From Pseudomonas corrugata (GTDB lineage Bacteria; Pseudomonadota; Gammaproteobacteria; Pseudomonadales; Pseudomonadaceae): 64,000 bases of DNA. A model generated the notes under the pieces. That model saw only the letters and a program-made list of their open reading frames with translations, made no database searches and was not told the origin of the DNA. The stretch is taken from positions 62,001-126,000 of the forward strand of contig NZ_LHVK01000004.1 in NCBI RefSeq assembly GCF_001269905.1, read 5' to 3'. Both the position numbers and the translations under genes were made by a program. Shown piece after piece: positions 22,029 to 31,997 of this stretch (within the stretch, counting starts at the first letter, position 1; every line of letters starts with the position of its first letter).

Positions 22029-23913
22029 GGGCCGGAGCCTCCGCGGTGGTGGGACTTGCGTACTCTGGCTTGAGCTGACCGTGTTCATCCAGCAGCCAGG
22101 CATCCATGACCTGGCGCACCACTGGCGCGGCGACGCCGGAGCCCGACTCACCGTTCTCGACCATGACCGCCACGACGATCTTCGGATTGTCGGCCGGGGC
22201 AAAACCGACGAACAGGGCGTGGTCACGGTGGCGTTCCTGGACCTTGGAGCGATCGTACTTCTCGCCCTGCTTGATCGCGACCACCTGGGCCGTACCGCTC
22301 TTGCCGGCGATGCGGTAAGGCGATCCGATTGCCGCCTTGCGCGCCGTACCCCGGGCACCGTGCATCACTTGCTGCATGCCGTTGTTGACCTTCTGCCAGT
22401 CCGACGGATTGTGCAGGATGATGTCCGGCATCGGGTCCGGGTCCACGGGCGCCTGGCCTTCGATGGTCTTGGCCAGGTGCGGGCGATGCCACTTACCCTT
22501 GCTCGCCACCAGCGCCGTGGCCTGGGCCAGTTGCAAAGGCGTTGCCTGCATGTAGCCCTGGCCGATCCCCAGGATCAGGGTTTCACCCGGGAACCACGCC
22601 TGGCGTCGGGTCGCCCGCTTCCATTCCCGGGACGGCATCAGGCCGGGCGATTCCTCGAACATGTCCAGGGAGACTTTCTTGCCGATGCCGAACTTGCCCA
22701 GGTAGGACGCCAGCCGATCGATCCCCAGCTTGTGTGCCAGGTCATAGAAGTAGGTATCGTTGGAACGCATGATCGCCGTTTCCAGGTCCACATAGCCGTC
22801 GCCGGTACGGTTCCAGTTGCGGTACTTGTGGTCGTAATTGGGCAGCATGTAGTAGCCGGGGTCGAAGACCCGGCTCGAAGCGGTCACCACGCCAGAGTCC
22901 AGCCCGGCAATCGCCACGGCCGGCTTGATGGTCGAGCCCGGCGGATAGAGGCCGCGCAATACACGGTTGAACAGGGGCCGGTCGATGGAATCGCGCAACT
23001 CGGCATAGGCCTTGAAGCTGATGCCGGTAACGAACAGGTTCGGGTCGAAACTCGGCTGGCTGACCATCGCCAGGACCTCGCCGGTGGCCGGGTCCAACGC
23101 AACCACGGCGCCGCGTCGTCCGCCCAGGGCCGCTTCGGCGGCTTCCTGCAACTTGATGTCCAGGCTCAGAACAATGTCCTTCCCGGGGATCGGGTCGGTG
23201 CGCTTGAGAACCCGCAATACGCGACCGCGGGCGTTGGTCTCGACTTCTTCGTAACCCACCTGGCCGTGCAGCTCGGGCTCGTAGAAGCGCTCGATGCCGG
23301 TCTTGCCGATGTGGTGGGTACCGCTGTAGTTGACCGGATCGAGGCTCTTGAGCTCTTTTTCGTTGATCCGCCCCATGTAACCGACCGAGTGGGCGAAATG
23401 CGCCCCCTGGGGATAATGACGCACCAACTGCGCCACCACCTCGACGCCCGGCAGGCGGAACTGGTTCACCGCAATCAGCGCTATCTGCTCTTCGGTCAAT
23501 TCGAACAGGATCGGCACCGGCTCGAACGGTCGACGCCCCTGGCGCATGCGTTTTTCGAAGATGGCCCGGTCCTCGGGCGTCAGTTGCAGCACTTCGACGA
23601 TGACATCCAGCACATGCTGCCAATCGCCGGAGCGCTCGCGGGTCATGCTCAGGCTGAAGCTGGGCCGGTTGTCGGCCACCACCACGCCATTGCGGTCGAA
23701 GATCAAGCCACGGGTCGGCGGGATCGGCTGCACATGCACACGGTTGTTTTCCGACAGGGTCGAGTGGTACTCGTACTGGATCACCTGGAGGAAATAGAGC
23801 CGCGCAATCAGCACGCCAATCAGCGTTATCACCGTGATAGCACCGAACACGACGCGACTTCGCACCAGGCGGGCGTCTTTTTCGTGGTCCTTGATGCGGA
23901 TCGGCTGAGGCAT
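22018..23913 (-). CDS. mrdA: penicillin-binding protein 2
   Basis: The elongasome transpeptidase, 631 residues: a membrane anchor (about 22-44), a pedestal domain, and a transpeptidase domain with S327-x2-K330 (STIK), SND and KSGTAQ. ATG 23913 gives MPQPIRIKDHEKDARL, the usual start. It overlaps rodA, the conserved mrdA-mrdB arrangement. Confidence 0.96.
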   Translation of the reverse strand: MPQPIRIKDHEKDARLVRSRVVFGAITVITLIGVLIARLYFLQVIQYEYHSTLSENNRVHVQPIPPTRGLIFDRNGVVVADNRPSFSLSMTRERSGDWQHVLDVIVEVLQLTPEDRAIFEKRMRQGRRPFEPVPILFELTEEQIALIAVNQFRLPGVEVVAQLVRHYPQGAHFAHSVGYMGRINEKELKSLDPVNYSGTHHIGKTGIERFYEPELHGQVGYEEVETNARGRVLRVLKRTDPIPGKDIVLSLDIKLQEAAEAALGGRRGAVVALDPATGEVLAMVSQPSFDPNLFVTGISFKAYAELRDSIDRPLFNRVLRGLYPPGSTIKPAVAIAGLDSGVVTASSRVFDPGYYMLPNYDHKYRNWNRTGDGYVDLETAIMRSNDTYFYDLAHKLGIDRLASYLGKFGIGKKVSLDMFEESPGLMPSREWKRATRRQAWFPGETLILGIGQGYMQATPLQLAQATALVASKGKWHRPHLAKTIEGQAPVDPDPMPDIILHNPSDWQKVNNGMQQVMHGARGTARKAAIGSPYRIAGKSGTAQVVAIKQGEKYDRSKVQERHRDHALFVGFAPADNPKIVVAVMVENGESGSGVAAPVVRQVMDAWLLDEHGQLKPEYASPTTAEAPAREE

Positions 23914-23923
23914 GAGGGCAGGA

Positions 23924-24391
23924 TTACTTGTGGTAAGGGTGCCCGGACAGGACTGTCCAGGCACGATACAACTGTTCACCGATCAGAATCCGCACCAACG
24001 GGTGCGGCAACGTCAAGGGCGACAACGACCAGCGCTGGTCAGCCCGGGCACAGACTTCCGGCGCCAGCCCTTCCGGGCCGCCGACCATGAAATTCACCGT
24101 GCGCGAGTCCAGCCGCCAGCGATCGAGCTCGACCGCCAGTTGCTCGGTGCTCCAGGGCTTGCCGTGGACCTCGAGGGTAACGATGCGCTCGTTCGGCCCG
24201 ACCTTGGCCAGCATGGCTTCGCCTTCCTGGCGAATGAAGCGCGCCACGTCGGCGTTCTTCCCACGGGTGTTGAGCGGAATTTCCACCAGTTCCAGGGCCA
24301 GCTCGGAAGGAAGACGCTTGGCATACTCATGCCAGCCTTCTTCCACCCACTTGGGCATGCGGGAACCGACGGCGATCAGGCGCAGTCGCAC
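23924..24391 (-). CDS. rlmH: 23S rRNA pseudouridine-1915 N3-methyltransferase RlmH
   Basis: A 155-residue SPOUT methyltransferase with the knotted SAM site (FMVGGPEG, and [22 protein letters not shown] near the C-terminus). It starts with GTG 24391 (M)[14 protein letters not shown]. The gene lies 10 bp upstream of mrdA and 9 bp downstream of rsfS in the same operon. Confidence 0.95.
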   Translation of the reverse strand: MRLRLIAVGSRMPKWVEEGWHEYAKRLPSELALELVEIPLNTRGKNADVARFIRQEGEAMLAKVGPNERIVTLEVHGKPWSTEQLAVELDRWRLDSRTVNFMVGGPEGLAPEVCARADQRWSLSPLTLPHPLVRILIGEQLYRAWTVLSGHPYHK

Positions 24392-24400
24392 AGCGATCCC

Positions 24401-24895
24401 TTACTGCTGGTCTTTGTTGAGCTTGGTGAAGTGCTCATGGGTGTTTTCAGGGCTGTGGTGACGGGCATCCGCCGCACGGCTCTGTTCGGCACCGGCCCAC
24501 AGGCGCTCCAGGTCATAGAACTGGCGTGCCGAGGCGGTCATCATGTGCACGATGACATCATCCATATCCAGTAGCACCCAGTCGCTGTCGCCCTTGCCTT
24601 CTTCACCCAGGGGCTTGATACCCTGGGCTTTGACCGCTTCGCGGACTTTGTCCAGCATCGCGCCGATCTGGCGGTTGGAGGTACCGGTGGCGATGATCAT
24701 GAAGTCCGTGATGCTCTGTTTTTCACGAACGTCGATCACCTGGATGTCCTGGGCCTTGACGTCTTCCAGGGCTGCAACGGCCACCTTGACCAGCTCTTCG
24801 CCGGCCAGTACGGCACCGGTGTGAGCCTCCACGGGCAGCGGGGCGCTCTTGAAGGTGCCCTTGCGCTTTACTTTGCTTACGTCTTTGTCAGTCAT
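24401..24895 (-). CDS. rsfS: ribosomal silencing factor RsfS
   Basis: RsfS binds uL14 and blocks subunit joining in starvation. The 164-residue protein has the DUF143 core (about 38-140; DIQVIDVREKQSITDFMI, GDSDWVLLDMDDVIVH). The N-terminal ~25 residues and the polar C-terminal tail rich in His/Glu/Lys are extensions beyond the short E. coli form. It sits between nadD and rlmH. Confidence 0.93.
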   Translation of the reverse strand: MTDKDVSKVKRKGTFKSAPLPVEAHTGAVLAGEELVKVAVAALEDVKAQDIQVIDVREKQSITDFMIIATGTSNRQIGAMLDKVREAVKAQGIKPLGEEGKGDSDWVLLDMDDVIVHMMTASARQFYDLERLWAGAEQSRAADARHHSPENTHEHFTKLNKDQQ

Positions 24896-24965
24896 ATAAA
24901 ACTCGTTTTGCTCGTATATTCGGGCGCTTCGCTACACGCATTCACGTGCCTTGAAGCGGCCTCGT

Positions 24966-25625
24966 TCAGTTCGACGCACGGTACAGCCCGTGCGCATCGA
25001 TGTAGGCCAGGACCGCGTCGGGCACCAGGAAACGTACCGACTTACCGCTGGCCAGCAGTTGACGGATCTGGGTGGCGGATACCGCGAGCGGTGTCTGCCA
25101 GACGAATGCAATCTGTCCGCTCGGCCCCTTGAGGGCCAGCGGGTCGCTCACCGAGCGTGCCGCCAACAGGTTGCGCAGGGCATCCGGCGGCTCGCTGTCG
25201 GCATCCGGGCGTTGCAGCACCAGGATGTGGCAATGCTGGAGCAACTCTTCCCAGCGGTGCCAAGTGGGCAGGCCGCAAAATGCGTCCCAGCCCAGAAGCA
25301 GAAAAACCTGGGCATCGGCGGGCATTTCAGCGCGCATCAGCTCCAGGGTGTCAATGGAGTAGGACGGTTTGTCCCGCTGCAATTCGCGGGCGTCCACCAC
25401 CAGCGGCGACACTCCGGCCACCGCGCACTCGACCATCGCCAGACGGTCCTGCGCCGACACCTGCGGCGTATCCCGGTGAGGTGGCCTGGCGTTTGGCGTC
25501 AGGCGTAGCTCATCGAGGCCCAGGGCGTCGGCGACTTCCAGCGCACCGCGCAGATGGCCGATGTGCACCGGGTCGAACGTGCCGCCCAGGATACCTATAC
25601 GCCGGGGCGGGACTGTCGTCGTCAC
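24966..25625 (-). CDS. nadD: nicotinate-mononucleotide adenylyltransferase
   Basis: NadD makes deamido-NAD from NaMN and ATP. Motifs: [11 protein letters not shown] near the N-terminus, [16 protein letters not shown], and SATQIR near the C-terminus. I set the start at GTG 25625 ((M)[14 protein letters not shown], 219 residues) because the known enzyme begins a few residues before RIGxxGG. An ATG at 25688 would add 21 residues and overlap proA. No strong ribosome-binding site decides it. Confidence 0.88.
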   Translation of the reverse strand: MTTTVPPRRIGILGGTFDPVHIGHLRGALEVADALGLDELRLTPNARPPHRDTPQVSAQDRLAMVECAVAGVSPLVVDARELQRDKPSYSIDTLELMRAEMPADAQVFLLLGWDAFCGLPTWHRWEELLQHCHILVLQRPDADSEPPDALRNLLAARSVSDPLALKGPSGQIAFVWQTPLAVSATQIRQLLASGKSVRFLVPDAVLAYIDAHGLYRASN

Positions 25626-25653
25626 AGCGGCTGACGGGTCGAGGTCGCCCAAG

Positions 25654-26925
25654 TCAGACCGGCTCCTGTCCGCGCAACTGGCCATCACCGACCACGACGT
25701 ACTTCTCGCAGGTCAGGCCTTCGAGGCCCACTGGGCCGCGGGCGTGCAGCTTATCAGTAGAAATGCCGATTTCGGCGCCCAATCCGTATTCAAAGCCGTC
25801 GGCGAAGCAGGTCGGGGTGTTGATCATTACCGACGCCGAATCCACTTCAGCCACGAAGCGCCGGGTTTCGCCCAGATGCTCGCTGACGATGGCGTCGGTG
25901 TGATGGGAGCCATGACGATTGATGTGCTCGATGGCCTGGTCCAGCCCGTCGACCACGCGGATCGACAGGATCGGCGCCAGGTATTCGGTGTTCCAGTCCT
26001 CTTCGGTGGCTTGCGCCGCCTCGATGATCGCCCGGGTGCGCTCGCAACCCCGCAGTTCGACGCCTTTTTCGCGGAACTGGGCGGCCATCGCCGGCAGGAA
26101 GTCCTGGGCAACGGCCTGGTCCACCAGCAGGGTTTCCATCGCGCCGCAGATGCCGTAACGATAGGTCTTGGCGTTGAAGGCGATGCGCTGGGCCTTTGGC
26201 AGGTCGGCGTGAGCACTGACGTAGACGTGGCAGATCCCGTCCAGGTGCTTGATCACCGGTACGCGGGCATCGCGGCTGACCCGCTCGATCAGCCCCTTGC
26301 CGCCACGCGGCACGATGACATCGACGAATTCGGGCATGGTGATCAATGCGCCGACAGCGGCGCGGTCGGTGGTTTCCACCACTTGCACCACAGCGGCCGG
26401 CAGACCGGCTTCGGCCAGGCCGCGCTGGATGCAGGCGGCAATGGCACGGTTGGAATGAATCGCCTCGGAACCGCCGCGCAGGATGGTCGCGTTACCGGAC
26501 TTCAGGCACAGGCTCGCGGCGTCGATGGTCACGTTCGGCCGCGACTCGTAGATGATCCCGACCACGCCCAGGGGCACGCGCATCTTGCCGACCTGAATAC
26601 CCGATGGCCGGTAGCTCATGTCGCGGATCGCCCCGACCGGGTCCGGCAGCGCCGCCACCTGGCGCAGACCGACGATCATGCCGTCGATGCGCGCCGGGGT
26701 CAGGGCCAGGCGCTCGAGCATGGCCGGCTCTAGGCCATTGGCCCGGCCGGCGGCCAGGTCCAGCTCGTTGGCGGCGGACAACTCGGCGCGAGCGGCGTCC
26801 AGCGCATTGGCGGCGGCTTGCAGGGCGCGGTTTTTCTGCGCGGTGCTGGCACGGCCGATGATGCGCGACGCTTCGCGAGCGGCGCGACCCAGGCGGGTCA
26901 TGTAGTCAAGAACGGACTCAGTCAT
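25654..26925 (-). CDS. proA: gamma-glutamyl phosphate reductase
   Basis: The second enzyme of proline synthesis, 423 residues, an aldehyde-dehydrogenase-fold reductase with the catalytic Cys in [14 protein letters not shown] and the LRGGSEA segment. The proA-nadD-rsfS-rlmH order matches P. aeruginosa. A 190-bp gap separates it from the divergent mpg gene. Confidence 0.95.
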   Translation of the reverse strand: MTESVLDYMTRLGRAAREASRIIGRASTAQKNRALQAAANALDAARAELSAANELDLAAGRANGLEPAMLERLALTPARIDGMIVGLRQVAALPDPVGAIRDMSYRPSGIQVGKMRVPLGVVGIIYESRPNVTIDAASLCLKSGNATILRGGSEAIHSNRAIAACIQRGLAEAGLPAAVVQVVETTDRAAVGALITMPEFVDVIVPRGGKGLIERVSRDARVPVIKHLDGICHVYVSAHADLPKAQRIAFNAKTYRYGICGAMETLLVDQAVAQDFLPAMAAQFREKGVELRGCERTRAIIEAAQATEEDWNTEYLAPILSIRVVDGLDQAIEHINRHGSHHTDAIVSEHLGETRRFVAEVDSASVMINTPTCFADGFEYGLGAEIGISTDKLHARGPVGLEGLTCEKYVVVGDGQLRGQEPV

Positions 26926-27069
26926 GGTCTGTGTGGTCTTGGCGAAGAGGAAAGCGGCAGATTATAGCTGTCGTAACCCTCGACTAACAGCATGGACTCA
27001 CAGTGGTGACCGGCGGAGGCGCAAAACTGTCAGGAATTTCACCTGTTCAGCGGTGATTAAGATTTCCAT

Positions 27070-27078
27070 TGCTATGAT
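27070..27078 (+). promoter_or_regulatory. extended -10 promoter of mpg
   Basis: TGCTATGAT is an extended -10 element (TG-N-TATGAT) 34 bp before the mpg ATG. No good -35 is seen, which extended -10 promoters do not need. Confidence 0.5.
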
Positions 27079-27111
27079 CGCCCTTCCTTTGGCCTCAGTT
27101 CGTCTACCGCC

Positions 27112-27792
27112 ATGACCGATTCGCCTCATACGCCAAACGCCCTGCCCCACGCCTTCTTCGACCGCGACGCCCAGGTGCTCGCCAGGGACCTGCTGGGCAA
27201 GATCATTCGCCACAAGGTCGGTGACCTGTGGCTCAGCGCCCGAATCATCGAGACCGAAGCCTACTATTTCGCCGAAAAGGGCAGCCACGCCTCCCTGGGC
27301 TATACGGAAAAACGCAAGGCCCTGTTTCTCGACGGCGGCCACATCTATATGTACTACGCCCGGGGTGGCGACTCATTGAACTTCAGCGCCCAGGGGCCGG
27401 GCAATGCGGTACTGATCAAATCGGCGTACCCCTGGGTCGATGGCATCTCCGGCCCGGACAGCCTGGCGCGGATGCAACTGAACAACCCCGACGCCCAGGG
27501 CCGTCCACGCACACCGCAGAAGCTCTGCGCCGGCCAGACCTTGCTGTGCAAGGCCCTGGGGCTGAAGGTGCCGGAATGGGACGCCAAACGCTTCGATCCC
27601 CAGCGGCTGTTGGTGGAAGATATCCAGGTACCGACGGTCAATGTGATCCAGACCACCCGCCTGGGCATCCCATTGGGACGCGACGAACACCTGCCCTACC
27701 GTTTCGTCGACGCCGCCTACGCGCCCTGGTGTACCCGCAACCCGTTGCGGCGTGGACAGGTCGAGGGGCGCGATTATTTTTTGCTGCCATGA
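27112..27792 (+). CDS. DNA-3-methyladenine glycosylase (AAG/MPG family)
   Basis: A 226-residue monofunctional base-excision glycosylase for alkylated and deaminated purines. The catalytic Glu is in RIIETEAY, and NVIQTTRLGI and YRFVDA are typical of AAG. It corresponds to PA4010. A tandem pair of REPINs follows it. Confidence 0.92.
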   Translation: MTDSPHTPNALPHAFFDRDAQVLARDLLGKIIRHKVGDLWLSARIIETEAYYFAEKGSHASLGYTEKRKALFLDGGHIYMYYARGGDSLNFSAQGPGNAVLIKSAYPWVDGISGPDSLARMQLNNPDAQGRPRTPQKLCAGQTLLCKALGLKVPEWDAKRFDPQRLLVEDIQVPTVNVIQTTRLGIPLGRDEHLPYRFVDAAYAPWCTRNPLRRGQVEGRDYFLLP

Positions 27793-27811
27793 GCGATGCA
27801 ACACAATTTCC

Positions 27812-27903
27812 TGTGGGAGCCGAGCTTGCTCGCGATGGCGTCTGCACATTCAATGCTGATGTTGACTGACACACCGCTATCGCGAGCAAGCTCGGCTCCC
27901 ACA
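27812..27903. repeat. REPIN (first of a tandem pair)
   Basis: Arms are tgtgggagccgagcttgctcgc and its inverted copy. The spacer has the segment ttgactgacacaccgctatc, also present in the next REPIN. Confidence 0.9.
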
Positions 27904-27948
27904 GAGAACCTGCGCGAACCAGTTTTTTTTGCTTCACAACAGATCCCC

Positions 27949-28038
27949 TGTGGGAGCGAGCCTGCTCGCGATGGCGTCCGTACATCCAATATTGATGTTG
28001 ACTGACACACCGCTATCGCGAGCAGGCTCGCTCCCACA
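27949..28038. repeat. REPIN (second of a tandem pair)
   Basis: Arms are of the gagcctgctcgcg subtype, different from the first copy, yet the spacer is almost identical to it over about 45 bases. Confidence 0.9.
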
Positions 28039-28071
28039 GTAAAACAATGCACATTCAATGGAGTTGTATTT

Positions 28072-29388
28072 ATGGGCCCATGGCTCGATAGCATCACTGG
28101 CTGGCTGGCTGCCAACCCGCAATGGCTGGCGGTGGCGGTGTTCATCGTGGCGTGCGTGGAGTGCCTGGCGATTGCCGGGTTGATCGTCCCGGGCACCGTG
28201 CTGCTGTTTGCCGTGGCGGTGCTGGCAGGCAGTGGCGCGCTATCCCTGGGCGAGACGCTGTTGCTGGGTTTGCTTGGGGGCTTGCTCGGGGACGTGGTGT
28301 CTTATTTTCTCGGCCGGCACTTCCACCAGAACATCCGACGCCTGCCGGGATTGCGACACCACCCGGAGTGGATGAGTGCGGCGGAAAGCTATTTCCAACG
28401 CTACGGCATCGCCAGCCTGCTGGTAGGGCGTTTTATCGGCCCGCTGCGACCGATGCTGCCGATGGTGGCCGGAATGTGCGACATGCCCTTCCCCCGCTTT
28501 GCCGCCGTCAGCCTGCTGGCCGCGTCGGGCTGGAGCGTGGCGTATCTGCTGCCCGGCTGGGCCACCGGAGCGGCGATTCGCCTGCCACTGCCCGAAGGTT
28601 TCTGGCCACAGGCCGGCATCGTCATCGGCAGCATTGCGGTAATGATCGGGTTGAGTGTCAACAGCAGCCTACGGCGTCATCGACACGCCACGGCGCTGAT
28701 TGCCGGCCTGGGCCTGGTGATCCTGCTTGGCCTGTTCATCGGCTTCCGCTACCTGACGGCCTTCGACCAAGGGTTGATGACCCTGGTCCAGGAACATCGC
28801 AGCCCGATGCTGGACGAAATCGCCGTGACCTTCACGCTGATCGGCGAATTCCGCTTCATGCTGATCTTCAGCGCCTTGCTGACCGGATTGCTGTTGCTGG
28901 CCCGCCAATGGCGACAAGCAATCTTCGCCGGCGCCACCATGCTGTTCACTGCCCTGGCCAATACCGGCAGCAAGCACTTCTTTGCCCGCGTGCGCCCGGA
29001 GATCCTGACCGATCCGCTGACCAGCTATAGCATGCCCAGTGGCCATGCCTCCGGTTCGTTCGCGCTGTTCCTGACGCTCGCAGTCCTGGCCGGTCGCGGA
29101 CAACCGCCACGCCTGCGCCTGACCTGGCTGCTGCTGGGCTGCCTGCCGGCGCTGGCGATTGCCTTGTCACGGGTGTATCTGGGCGCCCATTGGCCCAGCG
29201 ACATCCTGGCCGGCGCCATGCTCGCCGCCTGCGTCTGCGCCGCCGTCCTCTGGCTGAGCCAGCGCCAGACCCCGTTGCCCGCCATGCCGCCGAAAATCTG
29301 GTGGCTGATCCTGCCGGCGCTGGTGGCGGCATTCAGCTTCTTCGCGCTGCGGCACCTGCCCCATGGGATGCTGCGGTATGCCTACTGA
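28072..29388 (+). CDS. DedA-PAP2 fusion membrane protein
   Basis: The 438-residue integral membrane protein has an N-terminal DedA/VTT domain (about 1-205; VPGTVLLF, FIGPLRPMLPMVAG) joined to a C-terminal PAP2 phosphatase domain. The PAP2 motifs are KHFFARVRP (K-x6-RP), PSGHAS and SRVYLGAHWPSD, so the catalytic residues are present. DedA proteins move or help move undecaprenyl phosphate and other lipids; PAP2 enzymes dephosphorylate undecaprenyl-PP or similar lipids. The fusion fits combined lipid-carrier recycling, an inference. Confidence 0.88.
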   Translation: MGPWLDSITGWLAANPQWLAVAVFIVACVECLAIAGLIVPGTVLLFAVAVLAGSGALSLGETLLLGLLGGLLGDVVSYFLGRHFHQNIRRLPGLRHHPEWMSAAESYFQRYGIASLLVGRFIGPLRPMLPMVAGMCDMPFPRFAAVSLLAASGWSVAYLLPGWATGAAIRLPLPEGFWPQAGIVIGSIAVMIGLSVNSSLRRHRHATALIAGLGLVILLGLFIGFRYLTAFDQGLMTLVQEHRSPMLDEIAVTFTLIGEFRFMLIFSALLTGLLLLARQWRQAIFAGATMLFTALANTGSKHFFARVRPEILTDPLTSYSMPSGHASGSFALFLTLAVLAGRGQPPRLRLTWLLLGCLPALAIALSRVYLGAHWPSDILAGAMLAACVCAAVLWLSQRQTPLPAMPPKIWWLILPALVAAFSFFALRHLPHGMLRYAY

Positions 29389-29418
29389 AACACTGGACCG
29401 GTAGGCACAGACGAACCC

Positions 29419-29507
29419 TGTGGGAGCGAGCCTGCTCGCGATGGCGGTGCCTCAGCCAGCACCTGCTTCGCTGACTCGCCGCCATCGCGAGCAGGCTCAC
29501 TCCCACA
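29419..29507. repeat. REPIN
   Basis: Inverted gagcctgctcgcg-type arms at 29419-29442 and about 29484-29507, with one mismatch (ctcactccc for ctcgctccc) in the right arm. It lies between convergent genes. Confidence 0.88.
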
Positions 29508-29527
29508 ATGATTTGCGGTGAACAGCC

Positions 29528-30118
29528 TCAGGCGAAGAGCTCGCCCTGCAACTCATCGAGCAGCGCCTGAATCGCATCCAGGCGCTGTTGCGGATCATCC
29601 AGTTGCAGCAAGTCGATCTTGTCCAGTTCATTGAACGGCAACAGGTAAGCCAGTTGATTGGCGAGCGACTGCTGGCCGGTCGCTTCGGTGCCCATGTTCA
29701 GGGCCTCGACCATCGGATGCTCGGCCAGGGCCTGGAGCAGCGCCACCAGGTCGGCGTCCTCGTCCTGCAGCGGTTGCTCCGGCTCATCCTCCAGCCACTC
29801 GACGTCGGCCACGGTGAGCTGGTCGGGCTGGACACTGCTGTCATGCACGATAAAACGGCGTCCGCCCTGCACACGAATTCCCAGCAGGCCATTGTCCTGC
29901 TGGGAAAAGTCGGTGATCAGCGCCTCACAGCCGACCCGTGCATAACCTAGCGGCGCAATCCCGACTTCCTGCCCGTCCAGGATGCACACCACTCCGAACC
30001 CTTCGCCCTTTTTCATGCAGCGCCCGATCATGTCGAGGTAACGTGCCTCGAATATCTGCAGATCGAGGATGCAGCCGGGGAACAGCACGGTGTTCAACGG
30101 AAAAAGCGGCAAATTCAT
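29528..30118 (-). CDS. Lon N-terminal (substrate-binding) domain protein
   Basis: A 196-residue stand-alone LON domain (PLFPLNTVLFPGCILDLQIFEARY at the start). It lacks the AAA and protease domains of Lon. Homologues are common in proteobacteria and may present or bind protein substrates; function is not proven. It follows lrgB on the same strand with 9 bp between. Confidence 0.88.
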   Translation of the reverse strand: MNLPLFPLNTVLFPGCILDLQIFEARYLDMIGRCMKKGEGFGVVCILDGQEVGIAPLGYARVGCEALITDFSQQDNGLLGIRVQGGRRFIVHDSSVQPDQLTVADVEWLEDEPEQPLQDEDADLVALLQALAEHPMVEALNMGTEATGQQSLANQLAYLLPFNELDKIDLLQLDDPQQRLDAIQALLDELQGELFA

Positions 30119-30127
30119 AACTATTTC

Positions 30128-30844
30128 CTAGACCGTCATCGACACCACCAGCGGCAGCAGCACCGCCGTGGCCACACCCATCAGACTCATCGCCAGCGCC
30201 GCAAAGGCGCCGGACTCTTCGCTTTCCTGCAACGCCACCGAAGTCCCCACCGCATGAGCCGTCAGACCCAGGGCCATGCCCCGGGCTTCAGGGCTGTGAA
30301 CGCCCAGCCGGTTCAGGATGCTCGGGCCCAGGATCGCCCCGAGCACACCGGTGATCAAGACGAACACCGCCGCCATGGCCGCCACGCCGCCAATCTGCTC
30401 GGCCACCAACATGGCGATCGGCGAGGTCACTGACTTGGGCGCCATGGTCATCAGGATCATGTGCTCGGCGCCGAACGCCCAGCCGAGCAACACTGCGGAA
30501 CCCGTGGCGAACACCCCGCCTATCACCAGCGTAGTAAAGATCGGCCAGAACAATTGCCGGATCCGTCGCAGGTTCAGGTACAGCGGCACCGCCAGCGCGA
30601 CCGTGGCCGGCCCCAGCAGGATGCTGAGGATTTCAGTACTCTTGCGGTATTCGGCGTAGGTAATGCCGCAACTGACCAGCACACCGATCAACAGCACCAT
30701 CGACATCAATACCGGTTGCAGGAATACCCAGCGGGTCTTCTCGAATGCCGCCAGTACCAGTTGATAGGCCCCCAGGGTAATGCCGATGCCGAACAGCGGA
30801 TGATGGATCACCGACGCCCAGGCGCCCTGCCAGTCGAGGATCAT
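30128..30844 (-). CDS. LrgB/CidB family protein
   Basis: A 238-residue membrane protein with about seven segments and the conserved PKSVTSPIAM motif. LrgAB/CidAB pairs influence murein hydrolase export, autolysis and pyruvate uptake, depending on the organism. It overlaps the lrgA-like gene by 4 bp (ATGA), so the two are made together. Confidence 0.9.
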   Translation of the reverse strand: MILDWQGAWASVIHHPLFGIGITLGAYQLVLAAFEKTRWVFLQPVLMSMVLLIGVLVSCGITYAEYRKSTEILSILLGPATVALAVPLYLNLRRIRQLFWPIFTTLVIGGVFATGSAVLLGWAFGAEHMILMTMAPKSVTSPIAMLVAEQIGGVAAMAAVFVLITGVLGAILGPSILNRLGVHSPEARGMALGLTAHAVGTSVALQESEESGAFAALAMSLMGVATAVLLPLVVSMTV

Positions 30845-31209
30845 GGGTTGTCCTCCTCCACGGCAGCGACGTGACGCCGACCCAGGCGCTGCATCAGCAC
30901 CCCGGTGAACGCCATGGACAGGACCAGCGACAACACCAGCGCGCCGACGATGGCCCAGAAATCGGCGGCGATGGCCCGGGCGTAGACCATCACTCCCACC
31001 GCAGGCGGCACCAGCAGCAGCGGCAGATAACGCAGCAGGCTGCTGGCGGCCAGGCTCAATGGCTCGGCGACTTCGCCACGAACGATCAAATAGCCGAGCA
31101 ACAGCAGCAGGCCGATGATCGGCCCCGGCAGCACCGGCAAGAACAAATGATTGATGGCGGTGCCCAGCAATTGGAACAGCACCAGCCAGGTCAGGCCCCG
31201 TAGCAACAT
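30841..31209 (-). CDS. CidA/LrgA family protein
   Basis: A 122-residue holin-like membrane protein with four predicted segments (LPGPIIGLLLLLGYL is the family hallmark). I chose ATG 31209 with GAGAGGA close upstream over a TTG at 31227. It forms a two-gene unit with lrgB-like, and probably also with the Lon-domain gene. Confidence 0.9.
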   Translation of the reverse strand: MLLRGLTWLVLFQLLGTAINHLFLPVLPGPIIGLLLLLGYLIVRGEVAEPLSLAASSLLRYLPLLLVPPAVGVMVYARAIAADFWAIVGALVLSLVLSMAFTGVLMQRLGRRHVAAVEEDNP

Positions 31210-31439
31210 CCGTCCTCTCCCCTGCAACCTCTACCCAATGAAAGCGCCCGCATTATAAGCATGCCCAGGCTATGGACCGGCATTCGTAAAAAGCATGGTC
31301 AGTGACCTGCCCTGTGCGTCATGTTGATCTACAGTGGTTCCCCGGGGGCGCTAGTGGCCTGTACACGAATCAGCCACACAGGCCACCGGCCCCATATCCC
31401 CATATCAAAGATAGAACCGTTGAACCAAGGAGAGTCTCA

Positions 31440-31895
31440 ATGCCCTATGTTCCCGTTGCAGCGCTCAAAGATTATGTCGGCAAGGAACTCGGACGTTCCG
31501 ACTGGCTGACCATCGACCAGGAGCGCATCAACCTGTTCGCCGAAGCCACAGGCGACTTTCAGTTCATCCACGTCGATCCGGTCAAGGCCGCACAGACGCC
31601 GTTCGGCAGCACCATTGCCCACGGCTTTCTGTCGCTGTCGCTGATGCCCAAGCTGATGGAAGACATCCTGATCCTGCCCGAAGGCGTGAAAATGGTCGTC
31701 AACTACGGACTGGACAGCGTGCGCTTCATCCAACCGGTTAAAGTCGATTCCAAGGTCCGGCTCAAAGTCGACCTGGTGGACGCCACCGAGAAAAAACCCG
31801 GCCAATGGCTGCTCAAGGCCACCGCCACGCTGGAAATCGAAGGTTCGGACAAACCCGCCTACATCGCCGAACCGCTGTCGCTCTGCTTCGTGTAG
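31440..31895 (+). CDS. MaoC-like (R)-specific enoyl-CoA hydratase
   Basis: A 151-residue hot-dog-fold hydratase. The catalytic Asp/His pair lies in the hydratase-2 motif ATGDFQFIHVDPVKA followed by PFGSTIAHGFLSLSL. It likely hydrates enoyl-CoA to (R)-3-hydroxyacyl-CoA, linking beta-oxidation to polyhydroxyalkanoate; I recall PhaJ4 (PA4015) at this position. ATG 31440 has AAGGAGAG before it. Substrate range cannot be read from the sequence. Confidence 0.85.
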   Translation: MPYVPVAALKDYVGKELGRSDWLTIDQERINLFAEATGDFQFIHVDPVKAAQTPFGSTIAHGFLSLSLMPKLMEDILILPEGVKMVVNYGLDSVRFIQPVKVDSKVRLKVDLVDATEKKPGQWLLKATATLEIEGSDKPAYIAEPLSLCFV

Positions 31896-31997
31896 CTTCT
31901 CGCGCATGCGAAACCGCCCAGGCAGTTTCGCACCGCTTCTCTAGTTCTATCGCGCATAGCTGCGGCATACTCGTCGCCTGATTATCTGGATCCCGTT

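Noticed and set aside
21784..24090. 768-codon plus-strand frame
   Set aside because: Antisense to mrdA, rodA and rlmH, whose motifs are unmistakable.
27812..28038. Possible CRISPR-like repeat-spacer array
   Set aside because: The repeated units are inverted REP pairs; there is no series of direct repeats with unique spacers and no cas gene.
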